From contig JSZA02000018.1 in the NCBI GenBank assembly GCA_000785145.2, forward strand, positions 1 through 64,000: a DNA stretch of 64,000 nt. The letters are read 5' to 3'. Positions within the stretch are counted from its first letter, which is position 1; the number at the start of each line of letters is the position of its first letter. The DNA is from Candidatus Thiomargarita nelsonii. GTDB lineage: Bacteria; Pseudomonadota; Gammaproteobacteria; Beggiatoales; Beggiatoaceae. The position numbers were made by a program, and so were the translations under genes. Positions 19,529 to 27,856 of the stretch are shown here, one piece after another. Under the pieces are notes generated by a model. It was not told the origin of the DNA, ran no database searches, and was given only the letters and a program-made list of their open reading frames with translations.

Positions 19529-19631
19529 CAATGCCATTAAGTTAAGGGCAACCATAAAGGATTGCCCCTACAAGATACGTGATTTTTCGTAGGGGCAATC
19601 CCTTGTGGTTGCCCTTAACTTAATGGCATTG
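19529..19631. mobile_element. MITE-like element, family with ends CAATGCCATTAAGTTAAG
   Basis: The 103-bp element has perfect 18-bp terminal inverted repeats (CAATGCCATTAAGTTAAG and its complement) and an interior palindrome of the GGGCAACC/GGATTGCCCCTAC type. Flanks ATTTTTTAACT and GTTTTTTAACG agree at 9 of 11 positions, a decayed 11-bp target-site duplication. It splits the operon between the trypsin-FHA and PP2C genes. Confidence 0.85.
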
Positions 19632-19770
19632 GTTTTTTAACGACAGGGATTAATTATTAGCAGGGATAAGTCTTTCGCCCATTGCGCTTTAAATGGTTTA
19701 GCTTCGCTGACTTCGTTGCGGGAAATCGTTCCTCATTCCCGAAACCTCAATCCAGCGACTTTACGGTGAC

Positions 19771-21027
19771 TTATTTTTCTTCCACCCGAAAAGTATGTGT
19801 TGCTGAAGCCAAATAAAACGTCTCCCCTGATTTCAATGTCACCTCTTTCCCCCCCGACAGTTTTCGGCCTTTGACAAAGGTACCATGCCCAGAATACAAA
19901 TCTTCCAAAATAAAGTCATGCGTCTGTGAACGATAGGCAAGGCGAGCGTGGCGCCGACTAATTTTTGTATATTTGGCATCAAACACAATGCCTGCTAGTT
20001 TAGGATCTCTACCTAACACAATATCGTTTTCTTCCAAGGGAATTTCTACGCCCACAAAGGCTCCGCTTACGCCCTTCAAATAACCTCTGACACGGGAAAA
20101 AGAGTCCGGTTGATGCCGCTGTTCCTTGGAGGGCCTATATTCGCCCATAATTGTCCGTCCCAGATGAGTCACCCGCTGGTTGAAAGCATGGCGGCGTGAC
20201 TGGTTAACAGAAATATAGAGGGCAATCATGGCAAACAGTAAAGATATAGCAAATGTAAAAAGGCTCAATGGCTCAGTGTAAACCTGTCGTTTCAAGCCGG
20301 TACAGCTAAAACTGGTTTGAGTATAAGGAATATTTTGAGCTTCGAGTTGTTTTATCACCAACGACGATTGGACAGCCCAATTTATACCTTCCGGTGGTTG
20401 GATTGTGGGCGTTTCTCCTTTTGTTAGGGCGTTTATTAACTCTCCCATAAATTGTTGCGTAAAGTCTGGTTTAAAAGTATTGACTCCAATAACGCTACCA
20501 CAAACATTGAGTAGAGGCCCGCCACTATTTCCACTGTTTACAGCAGCATCCGTTTGAATAACGTCTCTTTCCAGTTCGTCACGGGTAATATTACCCACTT
20601 TGCCAGCCGTCATTTTGGGATCATAAAAATTTCTCAGGCTTCCAAGTACATCGGCTGCCCCCGGATAACCTATAACTATGGCGTCCTGCCCCTTTTCTAC
20701 CAGTTCCAACGGGACTAGAGGCAAAGCAGGATATTTGTGGTCACTTAACTGGACAATGGACAAATCCAGTTGTTCTGATGACCATTTGACTTGGGCTTCA
20801 ATTTGTTCTTGTTCACTGAATGCCACTTTAATAGTTTGACAAGGCGCGGTGACGTGGTTATTTGTAATAAAACCGCCCCGGTTGTTGATGACAAAACCGG
20901 AACCGCTACTGACAAATTTGCCTCCTGAAAAGCATAAGACTCGCCCCACGCTTTTTTCCATGTCCTGTACCGAGGCACAGCTTGCTAGGAAAAAAGGGAT
21001 TGTGATAAAAAAAATAAATTTGTTCAT
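19771..21027 (-). CDS. Periplasmic trypsin-like protease with TM and cytoplasmic FHA domain
   Basis: The 418 residues comprise an N-terminal export signal (FFITIPFFLASC, possible lipobox Cys 17), an S1C/DegP-like protease domain with the full triad His 58 (TNNHV), Asp 89 (LDLSIV) and Ser 168 (NSGNSGGP), a TM helix (about 258-280, LSLFTFAISLLFAMIALYISV), and a C-terminal FHA domain (about 325-415; VLGRDPKLAGIVF, SRRHARL, SGHGTFV). Topology puts the protease in the periplasm and the FHA in the cytoplasm, so it could pass phosphorylation signals to periplasmic proteolysis or the reverse. There is no PDZ domain. It follows the PP2C-PGB gene by 3 bases. Confidence 0.92.
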   Translation of the reverse strand: MNKFIFFITIPFFLASCASVQDMEKSVGRVLCFSGGKFVSSGSGFVINNRGGFITNNHVTAPCQTIKVAFSEQEQIEAQVKWSSEQLDLSIVQLSDHKYPALPLVPLELVEKGQDAIVIGYPGAADVLGSLRNFYDPKMTAGKVGNITRDELERDVIQTDAAVNSGNSGGPLLNVCGSVIGVNTFKPDFTQQFMGELINALTKGETPTIQPPEGINWAVQSSLVIKQLEAQNIPYTQTSFSCTGLKRQVYTEPLSLFTFAISLLFAMIALYISVNQSRRHAFNQRVTHLGRTIMGEYRPSKEQRHQPDSFSRVRGYLKGVSGAFVGVEIPLEENDIVLGRDPKLAGIVFDAKYTKISRRHARLAYRSQTHDFILEDLYSGHGTFVKGRKLSGGKEVTLKSGETFYLASATHTFRVEEK

Positions 21028-21030
21028 TTT

Positions 21031-22332
21031 CTAAAATGGTTGATCTGTAGTATGCTGTGGCACGAGTGATTTTAGTAGCTTTTCATAATCTTCTAACAAA
21101 GATTTACAGGTTTCTTGATTTAGATCACCTGTTGGCGGCTCAATACCTTTAGCTGTCTGATATTCTTTTACTGCTGTTTTTGTATTAGTACCCCAGTCAC
21201 CATCAAGATCATCTTGGTAATATTCCTTCTCTTTTAACACTTCTTGTATCTCCCTAAGTCCTAAGCTATTATCACAATTGTCGGAAAATTCAGAAACATT
21301 CTCTTGTTTCTCATCGGTTTTTGTCCCATTAGCTGATGGAAAAGAGTCACCTCTGTTATCAGAAATCATTTTCTTCCACAAAGAATAAATCTTCTCCTTG
21401 TAGACAAAAATCCCTCCTCCGACCAATAAAACAAGCAACAACAATACAAGCGATATTGGGAGAAACCATTTCTTTTGAAAAAACTTCAATGGTCGCCGAG
21501 AAGTACCTGTTTTTCCTCTCAATTCAGTAAACCCACTGCCAGAAGGTGTTATGGTAGTACTCGTCTTGGGTTCCAATTCTAACAGTACCAGTGTAATATT
21601 ATCCTGATTTGGGCGTTTTTTGCCTAAAGCATTCGCCATCAATTTATCGCATTTTTCTGGCGACATCATTTCCCGTCGCAAACAGTCTTCAATTTCTGCT
21701 TGATTCAGGGCATTGTCCAAACCATCGCTGCATAATAAAATTTTATTACCCAATTCCAACTGATAGTAATTTTCGGAGAAATCTATCTTGGGAATTTCTT
21801 CCAGCCCCAGATAACTGGTTAACATGTTACGTTTTTTCTGATCTAACGACGCTTCTTCCCGCGTTAATACGCCAGCATCAATTTTTGCCTGAATTTCGGC
21901 ACCATAAGAATGGGTTTTGTTGATTTTGGTCAGTTTGCCCTTTGTGTATAAATAAAGGCTACTGTCTCCCACAGACAACCAATAAAACCTTTTTCCTTGG
22001 ACTACACTGGCCACCAAAGTGGTGCCCATATTGGCATTAATTCTTTGATTCGCCTCAAAAACAGCTTGATTGGCAGCCGTCAGCGCATGACCAAGGGCCT
22101 TTTGGATATCGATATTTTTGGCGATTTCCTCGTTGTAACGCTTAACAAAAGTATTGACCGCAATCACACTGGCGTTGCCACTTCCGGGATGACCACCCAT
22201 ACCATCCGCCAGCACGGCAAGAAAGCCCCTTTTGTGTTCCTGCTCAGTGACGGCAAAATAATCTTGCTGCTCTTTTCGAGAGCCTTGTTCCTGTGCAGCC
22301 CCAATTTGTAGTTCTGAAGGTAATGATGACAT
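21031..22332 (-). CDS. Membrane PP2C phosphatase with periplasmic peptidoglycan-binding domain
   Basis: The 433-residue protein has an N-terminal PP2C domain (about 1-255) with motifs QDYFAV, LADGMGGHPG, LSVGDSSLYLY, LLCSDGLDNAL and NQDNITLVLL. A TM helix follows (about 290-313, PISLVLLLLVLLVGGGIFVY), then a linker and a C-terminal peptidoglycan-binding_1 domain (about 352-420; GLREIQEVLKEKEYYQDDLD, GDWGTNTKTAVKEYQ). The phosphatase is cytoplasmic and the PGB domain periplasmic, so this protein may sense the cell wall and adjust protein phosphorylation. It is one base downstream of the vWA gene and 3 bases upstream of the protease gene. Confidence 0.93.
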   Translation of the reverse strand: MSSLPSELQIGAAQEQGSRKEQQDYFAVTEQEHKRGFLAVLADGMGGHPGSGNASVIAVNTFVKRYNEEIAKNIDIQKALGHALTAANQAVFEANQRINANMGTTLVASVVQGKRFYWLSVGDSSLYLYTKGKLTKINKTHSYGAEIQAKIDAGVLTREEASLDQKKRNMLTSYLGLEEIPKIDFSENYYQLELGNKILLCSDGLDNALNQAEIEDCLRREMMSPEKCDKLMANALGKKRPNQDNITLVLLELEPKTSTTITPSGSGFTELRGKTGTSRRPLKFFQKKWFLPISLVLLLLVLLVGGGIFVYKEKIYSLWKKMISDNRGDSFPSANGTKTDEKQENVSEFSDNCDNSLGLREIQEVLKEKEYYQDDLDGDWGTNTKTAVKEYQTAKGIEPPTGDLNQETCKSLLEDYEKLLKSLVPQHTTDQPF

Positions 22333-22333
22333 G

Positions 22334-23452
22334 TTAATTTAACTTTAATAAGTTGATGCGGATGGTGGTATCACCGATATTAATGACGCATTCGTCATCC
22401 TTAAAGACGTGTTTATCATTGATGCGAATGCCGTTGACGAAAGTGGCTCTTGTATTACTTTGGTTTTTTACACTAAACCAATCTTCTCCTGCTTGTAACA
22501 GGCAATGTGGTCTGGATATCTTAGGATCAGTCAGTACGATATTGGGCGTTACTTCTGCCCCTTGACGGCCAATTATAATACCTTTTTCACCGACAGGGAG
22601 TGCTCCCCGCCTGCCTTCATCCTGACCATCAGTGACAAGAATATCGTCGGGTGCGCGGACATGAATGTACATTTGTTCTTGAATGTCACCAGACGTTTTT
22701 GTATAGATTTCGGCAAAACCGCTGTAGGCATCGCTTCGTACATAAGTGCCGCCACTTAGATTGGAGATGCGCTTTAATTCGTCCAGAAATTTTTCTTCCC
22801 TAAGTTTGCTAAATCCTACTGAATAAATCGGAATACGCCGCTGTTTGATTTCATTATTTAACAAATCGTCCAGCCTGATGCCGCTCCCTTCATCTTTTCC
22901 GTCAGTAATAACGAGGATTGCGCGGCGTGTCGGTAAACCGGTCTTTCTAAGCTTATTTAAGATAAACGCTCGTTGTATGGCTTCATAAAAATGAGTTTTT
23001 TGGGCATCAGGGGTAATTCTCTGCAAAATATCAAACAGTGCTTGAGTTGGGCGGGTAAAATCCGTAATTGTCTGGACTTCATCACCAAAAGTGAGGACTG
23101 CGACGACATCATTTTCGTTCATGTGATTAAACAATCCAGCGATGGCTTCAATCGCTCCTCTATAAGGATCGCCTCTCATTGAGCCTGACACATCCAACAA
23201 AAAAGTATAGGCTACACCTCAATGCCATTAAGTTAAGCTTTTTTTGTAGGGTGGGTAGAGCTTCGCTGCACCCACCATTGTTATAAATTTCAAAGGTTTG
23301 GTGGGTTTCGCTCTCGCTCTACCCACCCTACAATATCTCTTAACTTAATGGCATTGAGGCTACACCTGGGAAATCGCCAACTCGGCGATTTCAGCTTGGG
23401 CAGTCAAGGTGATAGTGGCTAGGATCAGTAGCCAATTGCGGAAAATCACCAT
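22334..23452 (-). pseudogene. vWA-FHA protein gene broken by a MITE
   Basis: The downstream part encodes a vWA domain (VAYTFLLDVSGSMRGD with the MIDAS DxSxS; AILVITDGKDEGSG) and a C-terminal FHA domain (IIIGRQGAEVTPNIVL, SRPHCLLQ, NTRATFVNG). The ATG at 23452 overlaps the FHA gene stop (ATGGTGA) and gives a clear signal peptide, MVIFRNWLLILATITLTAQA, then EIAELAISQV and a stop. Between the parts lies a 137-bp MITE with an 11-bp duplication. Removing the MITE leaves the halves one base out of frame and lacking the usual linker of about 50 residues, so a deletion probably came first. Translation of the vWA part could restart at TTG 23200, but without export. Confidence 0.8.
23220..23356. mobile_element. 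MITE-like element in the vWA gene with 11-bp duplication
   Basis: The 137-bp element has terminal inverted repeats CAATGCCATTAAGTTAAG and an interior palindrome built from GTAGGGTGGGTAGAGCTTCG. The flanks 23209-23219 and 23357-23367 are both AGGCTACACCT, a perfect 11-bp target-site duplication. Confidence 0.93.
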
Positions 23453-24048
23453 TTGATATCTCCGGTGCAGTATGGCACAAAACGGAATTTTGATGTACCG
23501 AGTGTTATCTCATCATAAGCCTTTAAATCTTCAGAGACTTTCACTTTTTTATCACCAATCTTGACAGCAGGGCTCACCTTGCGTATTAAGGAAAAAGTAT
23601 TATCATCTTGATCGTAAAGAATTTCGGCATGTTGATCACGAGAAATAGAGTCATCACCACTGATGACAATACTTATGTTTTTGCCTGGTACCCTGGAAAT
23701 AAAATTTGAGTTTGCTCTGGCACAGATTTTATAATCTCTGCCTTTGTTGGGGCCTTCTGTGCAAACCAGCCAACCTACAATAGGCGCGAAATTTTCTCCT
23801 TCTGGGGTTTGATAATATCCTATTGTTGCTCCCTCAAAATCACTTGGCTCATAATCTCCTATCGTGGGGCCACTATTCGCACGGTCCTGATAATCTGCGG
23901 GACTTCCTTGGGTTTTACCTATATCACTCACTGTGTGGGCTAACTCCTCCGTAACATTATCATCAATGTTCCGGCAATAAGGGCAACCATCCTTGTTTTT
24001 GTCCGCATCATAAAAATGTAAATTCTCTTTGCAACGTATCATCGCCAT
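23446..24048 (-). CDS. FHA-domain protein with N-terminal zinc ribbon
   Basis: The 200-residue protein starts MAMIRCKENLHFYDADKNKD and has a C...C..C pattern (Cys 6, CPYC 22-25) likely to bind zinc, a linker rich in Thr and acidic residues (a possible phosphorylation target: SGPTIGDYEPSDFEGATIGY), and a C-terminal FHA-like domain (FISRVPGKNISIVISG, SISRDQHAEILYD). AGGAG lies 9 bases before the ATG. It is the first gene of the minus-strand operon and its stop overlaps the vWA start. FHA proteins with this zinc-ribbon start often accompany vWA and PP2C genes in ter-like loci. Probable phospho-adapter. Confidence 0.8.
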   Translation of the reverse strand: MAMIRCKENLHFYDADKNKDGCPYCRNIDDNVTEELAHTVSDIGKTQGSPADYQDRANSGPTIGDYEPSDFEGATIGYYQTPEGENFAPIVGWLVCTEGPNKGRDYKICARANSNFISRVPGKNISIVISGDDSISRDQHAEILYDQDDNTFSLIRKVSPAVKIGDKKVKVSEDLKAYDEITLGTSKFRFVPYCTGDIKW

Positions 24049-24130
24049 GGTTTTTTTCTCCTATTGATAGTGTCATTCGTTGTTCTTTCGCAGGACTTCG
24101 CATTTTCAATCACTTAACTCATGGCTGTTT

Positions 24131-24549
24131 TCACAAAACAATAGGTAAAACAGCCGCTTGAATAATTTTTGCATCTTTGGTTAAGATAACAACCTCATGC
24201 CCTAAGTCTTGAATATAGAGTCCAGTACTGACAATCAACCGGTCATGTAATTCCGGAATTTTTTGTGCATCAGGCTGTAAACTTCGTTGAAAAATATCCA
24301 AAGTGAGTTCGTCTATCTCTATACGTTCATCTTGTTGTATTCTTTTGAAAAACTGAAAAGGATCGGGTAATGAGGTACGTCCTTTTTCAATAACAAGCAC
24401 TGCTTCGATTAACGCAATTAGAGGTAACACTAATTGGCTATCAAGTGCATCAATAATATTTTTTGCTTACCCATTTTAGGATTACCTTCCATATACCAAA
24501 TAAGCGTATGGGCATCAAGAATGTATTTAGAAACTGTTAAGGTATTCAT
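24131..24549 (-). pseudogene. PIN-domain (VapC-like) toxin, frameshifted
   Basis: From the ATG at 24549 the frame reads MNTLTVSKYILDAHTLIW, then YMEGNPKMGKQK, the normal start of a PIN toxin with the first catalytic Asp. It then shifts frame at a run of six A (about 24466). The rest, LVLPLIALIEAVLVIEKGR, HDRLIVSTG and VILTKDAKII, carries the remaining acidic residues. One indel in the A-run restores the whole domain as a short VapC of about 138 residues. The start overlaps the antitoxin gene by 23 bases. Slippage in the homopolymer makes this either a recent inactivation, a phase-variable site or a sequencing error. Confidence 0.8.
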
Positions 24550-24787
24550 TAGTTGGCTGCCATTCAGCTATTTTAAAATCTTCTAAGTCCGTAAAATAAC
24601 TTCCTCTGTATTCTCCAAATCGAAGGGGGTTTGTTATCGTTTGTTTCGGATAATAAACCATTTCCGGCAGATTTGCTCTATTAAGCAATGTTTCAGAAGT
24701 TAGCTTAATCACAAACAAACGATTTTCAAGTGAAAGTCGTTTAATATCAAGCATCACTTTTTCAAGTGTTCGTACTTCAGACAACAT
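24527..24787 (-). CDS. Putative antitoxin of the PIN pair
   Basis: The 86-residue protein begins MLSEVRTLEKVMLDIKRLSL and lies directly upstream of, and overlapping, the PIN gene. The first half is helical (LENRLFVIKLTSETLLNRA) and the second half is a flexible tail (YRGSYFTDLEDFKIAEWQ) of the sort that wraps the toxin. It is preceded by AAAAGGAG. Function is inferred from the operon arrangement; I do not recognise the exact family. Confidence 0.55.
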   Translation of the reverse strand: MLSEVRTLEKVMLDIKRLSLENRLFVIKLTSETLLNRANLPEMVYYPKQTITNPLRFGEYRGSYFTDLEDFKIAEWQPTNEYLNSF

Positions 24788-24851
24788 AATTTGTCTCCTT
24801 TTTTAGGTCACTAATTATGTGAAAAGTCCACGACTCCAATACTGATTGGAG

Positions 24852-25030
24852 TAAAAATGTAAATTCGCTTTGCAACGTATCATTGCCATGGTTTTTTTCT
24901 CCTATTGAAAGTGTGTTTATTATCCACGTCGTTTGTTGTACTTTGCCAGACTCAGCATTTTCAATCACTTAATTCATGGCTGTTTTCACAAAACAATAGG
25001 TAAAACAGCCGCTTGAATAATTTGTGCCTC
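24852..25030. repeat. Partial duplication of 24011-24170
   Basis: This stretch repeats the first codons of the FHA gene (MAMIRCKENLHF, 24852-24890), the upstream region, and the last bases of the PIN gene (ATGGCTGTTTTCACAAAACA to CAGCCGCTTGAATAA). The middle has diverged. It contains no functional gene. It suggests that the PIN pair was inserted between, or flanked by, duplicated copies of this junction. Confidence 0.75.
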
Positions 25031-25103
25031 TTAGAAAGAAATAAACTAATTAAAAACCGCCAAGCAGCGTGGCTGTCACAAGGGATTTGCCCGTCAAAAT
25101 TAA

Positions 25104-25119
25104 ATTGACAGAGTACTAG
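25104..25119. repeat. End of a CTAGTACTCTGTC-type element
   Basis: TTGACAGAGTACTAGT matches the right end of the 10306-10416 element. It overlaps the stop codon of the AlbA-like regulator gene, so the C-terminus of that protein may be partly repeat-derived. Confidence 0.55.
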
Positions 25120-26288
25120 TACCTTGGAATAATACATCTAAACTCTTCTTTCTCTATATCATTGATAAACTCAACATTAGGATTAGTTCGCAATACTCTC
25201 TTGATGCCACTACCTCTACCACTATACTTCAGAACATACCTAGCAATAGAGTTTAAAATGGGGTTTCTATGTATAGAGATACCTCTTTTAATCTTATCAA
25301 CTGTTAGTGAGTTAGTCAGTTTGCCGGGATTGATAATCTCAACTCTATCATCAAACATAATAATTTTGATGGGTGCATTGATGTGGTAATCTCTATGAAT
25401 CATAGCATTAATAATCAGTTCACTTAAAACGATTTCATCAATCTCTAGTTTTCCATTGCTGTTAAAATCCTCTTCAACTTGAGTGTGTTTCAGTTGACTA
25501 ACAATAAACCTTCGACTATCCTCATAGAGGGTTTTAAAAGTCCCTTTAAGCCTTTTTTCGGATAGATAATGATTAGATGAGATATCATCTCCTACAATAT
25601 AGATACAGTCTATATAAAATGATGGGCTAAACTTTTGTGGCATCATTCCAAAGATCAGATTACCTGCCAAGGTAAGGTGAGTACCTTCCATAATATTATA
25701 GTTGTTAAGTATAGTCTCCAAATTCAAATCATTACTTTTTAACCCTTCATATATATCACTATCCTCATTTGCTACAAATTGATAAAATAATTCTATATTT
25801 AGATCCATTCTATCAGTTTTAGGTAATATCTCTTCATCAGCATATAATTTTTTGGATTGTGCAAAGAGTCGCCTTAATTCATCTGGAGATACTTTTCGTT
25901 TATCGCTCCCGGCTTTAGTCAGGTAAATCCCTTTGTTGGTGGAGTATGGTTTACTAACTCCTTCTTCAACTTCAATAACCAAGAGCTTTTTATTTTGTAT
26001 ATTCTCAATCGTCACTAGAGGATAGATAGGTGGAGTTACATTATCATTAATAACATTACCAATCAGCTGATTAAGTCGCCTAATATCCTTATCTGCTACT
26101 CCAACCACTACACCATTATCATCAATTCCTATTATCAATAGTCCACCTCTGGCATTTGAAAATGCTACTAGCTCTTCGGCTAGTTTGTCACTATTGGTTA
26201 TATTTACTTTGAACTGGGTGTAGCTATCTTCTCCATTTTGGATTTTGGTTTTTAGGGCAGTTAATGGCATTTTTGTCACCTTAGTCAT
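25116..26288 (-). CDS. AlbA_2-domain ATP-binding transcriptional regulator-like protein
   Basis: The 390-residue protein has an N-terminal AlbA_2/Schlafen-like domain (about 10-140: EDSYTQFKVNITNSDKLAEE, ELVAFSNARGGLLIIGID, the typical AFaNt.GG pattern) and a C-terminal HATPase-like domain (ELIINAMIHRDYHIN, VEIINPGKLTNS, GRGSGIKRVL). These regulators are common near mobile and defence genes and their targets are mostly unknown. Start: ATG 26288, or the inner ATG giving MPLTALKTK. A truncated duplicate is at 8745-9382. The gene sits alone on the minus strand between repeat remnants. Confidence 0.85.
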   Translation of the reverse strand: MTKVTKMPLTALKTKIQNGEDSYTQFKVNITNSDKLAEELVAFSNARGGLLIIGIDDNGVVVGVADKDIRRLNQLIGNVINDNVTPPIYPLVTIENIQNKKLLVIEVEEGVSKPYSTNKGIYLTKAGSDKRKVSPDELRRLFAQSKKLYADEEILPKTDRMDLNIELFYQFVANEDSDIYEGLKSNDLNLETILNNYNIMEGTHLTLAGNLIFGMMPQKFSPSFYIDCIYIVGDDISSNHYLSEKRLKGTFKTLYEDSRRFIVSQLKHTQVEEDFNSNGKLEIDEIVLSELIINAMIHRDYHINAPIKIIMFDDRVEIINPGKLTNSLTVDKIKRGISIHRNPILNSIARYVLKYSGRGSGIKRVLRTNPNVEFINDIEKEEFRCIIPRY

Positions 26289-26435
26289 TAAGTTAAGGGG
26301 AACGGCAGCAACGATTGCAACCCATAATAGGATTGCTCCGCCGATGTTGCCAGTGCTCCAAATAATCCTACAAAACTACCAGCATAACTGAAAGTCCACA
26401 ACTCCAATACTGATTGTTTTTTCTCTCTTCAATTA

Positions 26436-26675
26436 CTACGCCAAAACATCCCAAGAAATCAGGTTATCATCTATTGGAGAAACAATATCGCCAAGAATTT
26501 GCCCAGACATACATCCCAACCAAGCATTTGCTTCAATTGGTGAATTGGGCATATGGTGTGGCAATTCTTGTGTTAATAAAATAACCCTAACAGGTTTTTT
26601 AGACCAATCTTTGTAAGGTTTTGGGATGGGTATCATACCATCTTGTAATTGAGATGTAAATTCAATTGCTTGCAT
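26436..26675 (-). CDS. Small antitoxin-like protein, orphan
   Basis: The 79-residue protein begins MQAIEFTSQLQDGMIPIPKP and continues YKDWSKKPVRVILLTQE, the pattern of small DNA-binding antitoxins (short strand, DG turn, strand, VRVILL). The second half is acidic and probably disordered. No toxin gene follows (downstream is the duplicated junction and the regulator), so it is a lone remnant of a toxin-antitoxin pair or an unrelated small protein. Confidence 0.45.
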   Translation of the reverse strand: MQAIEFTSQLQDGMIPIPKPYKDWSKKPVRVILLTQELPHHMPNSPIEANAWLGCMSGQILGDIVSPIDDNLISWDVLA

Positions 26676-26703
26676 TATTGCCTCCGAATCAAGTGAGAAA
26701 AAA

Positions 26704-27545
26704 TTAACTATGAAACTTTCGTCTATTTAATTGTCCATGTGCAAGAAATATTAGCAAAAGAATGGCTGGAATAAACATCCATTGCTTAGGGGGTCTCTCA
26801 TTTTCTACTTCAACAGTAATAATTTCCCAGTTAAAATCCAATCCCATTTTTTCGGCTTGACTACCAAAAACAATATTATCTATATATACTTTTTCGTTTT
26901 CTATTCTTGTCTCAATACCAGCCTGCAATAATCGTCCGGTGTCTCCTAGCGGTAACAAAACCGTCTTTTGTACATTTTTACCATCTATAGTTTCGCCTGT
27001 TACTACAATTCGCAATTCCTGATCGACGGGAATATTTTTTTCAGCTACAAGCATAATGGGATTTTCTTGTTTTAAGGGTGGATAAATATAATCCCACCAG
27101 AAACCCGGGCGAAAAAGTGTAAAAGCAATTAGAAATAAAGCCAAAGATTCCCACAATTTACTTTTAGTTAACCAATATCCTTGAGTGGCGGCTGCAAATA
27201 TTAGCATGGCACTAACAGCACTAAGTATGACCCGTTTTTCCGCCTCAATTGCCTTTGAAGCCCAAAAAGCATCTTCAAATTCTTTCAATTGTTTTTCAGC
27301 TACAAGCAATCGCATCAACTTTGTTATCACAAAGCGCTTGGGATTGCTCTGCTGACTTCAGTTCAGATGCCAGTGCAAAATCGTTCTTGTTCCAGCCAAG
27401 CGAAGGGGCCACGTTCGCTAAATTTGCTGGTACCGTGGTAGGCATAGTATTGCCAATCAGATTGAACGACACCAAAATATAATTCTCCAGCGCGGAGAGT
27501 ATTCAGGTTATAAATTGAACCCCCAAGAACAACTTTAATGACAAT
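26704..27545 (-). pseudogene. Fragments of a TAXI-type TRAP transporter (binding protein and permease)
   Basis: Three pieces are joined. At about 27545-27400 the frame encodes [20 protein letters not shown] and [17 protein letters not shown], the N-terminal part of a TAXI solute-binding protein. At about 27400-27310 another frame encodes [20 protein letters not shown] and [10 protein letters not shown], a later part of the same protein with a large internal deletion. From 27330 to 26704 a 208-residue frame encodes YWLTKSKLWESLALFLIAFT, LFRPGFWWDYIYPP and FGSQAEKMGLDFNWEI, the DUF3394 tail of the fused TAXI permease. So a TAXI-TRAP operon has collapsed by deletions. None of the pieces should function. 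Confidence 0.75.
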
Positions 27546-27856
27546 TTCATAAGATTTAATTGTATAGAAGATTTATGTCTACCTACTGACATAACCCTCC
27601 TGCTATCGCTTCTAGTAGTAGAAGGCGGAGGACTTGTAGGCTTTGTCAGCAAATTACAATCTGCCGTTTGAAACGCTTTTTTAACATCTTCTGAATATTC
27701 CCAACCACCTGGTAATTGATAAAAAGTAAGGCAGGGTGGGCAACGACAATATGATGTTCATCAGCCCAATAACGACTCATATTTGTAGATTTTATGACTG
27801 CCACTTTGATGAGTTACTCTAGGTAAACGTGAACTCAAACTATCAAAAAAACAGTA
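27546..27856. other. Gene-free stretch with unclear coding traces
   Basis: No complete gene is seen. On the minus strand about 27590-27730 can be read as GGWEYSEDVKKAFQTADCNL then LTKPTSPPPSTTRSDS, which may be the remnant of a gene end, but I cannot assign it. No known repeat was recognised. Confidence 0.3.

Noticed and set aside
10748-24048. Type VI secretion system with its phosphorylation pathway
   Set aside because: Kinase, phosphatase and FHA genes fit, but no tssB/C, hcp, vgrG, clpV, tssJ/L/M or other T6SS structural gene occurs.
24777-24968. 63-residue reverse-strand gene
   Set aside because: It lies in the diverged part of a duplicated junction and has no ribosome binding site or recognisable domain.
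26704-27330. Stand-alone two-TM membrane protein
   Set aside because: The sequence is the DUF3394 tail of a TAXI-TRAP permease adjoining binding-protein fragments, so it is a remnant.
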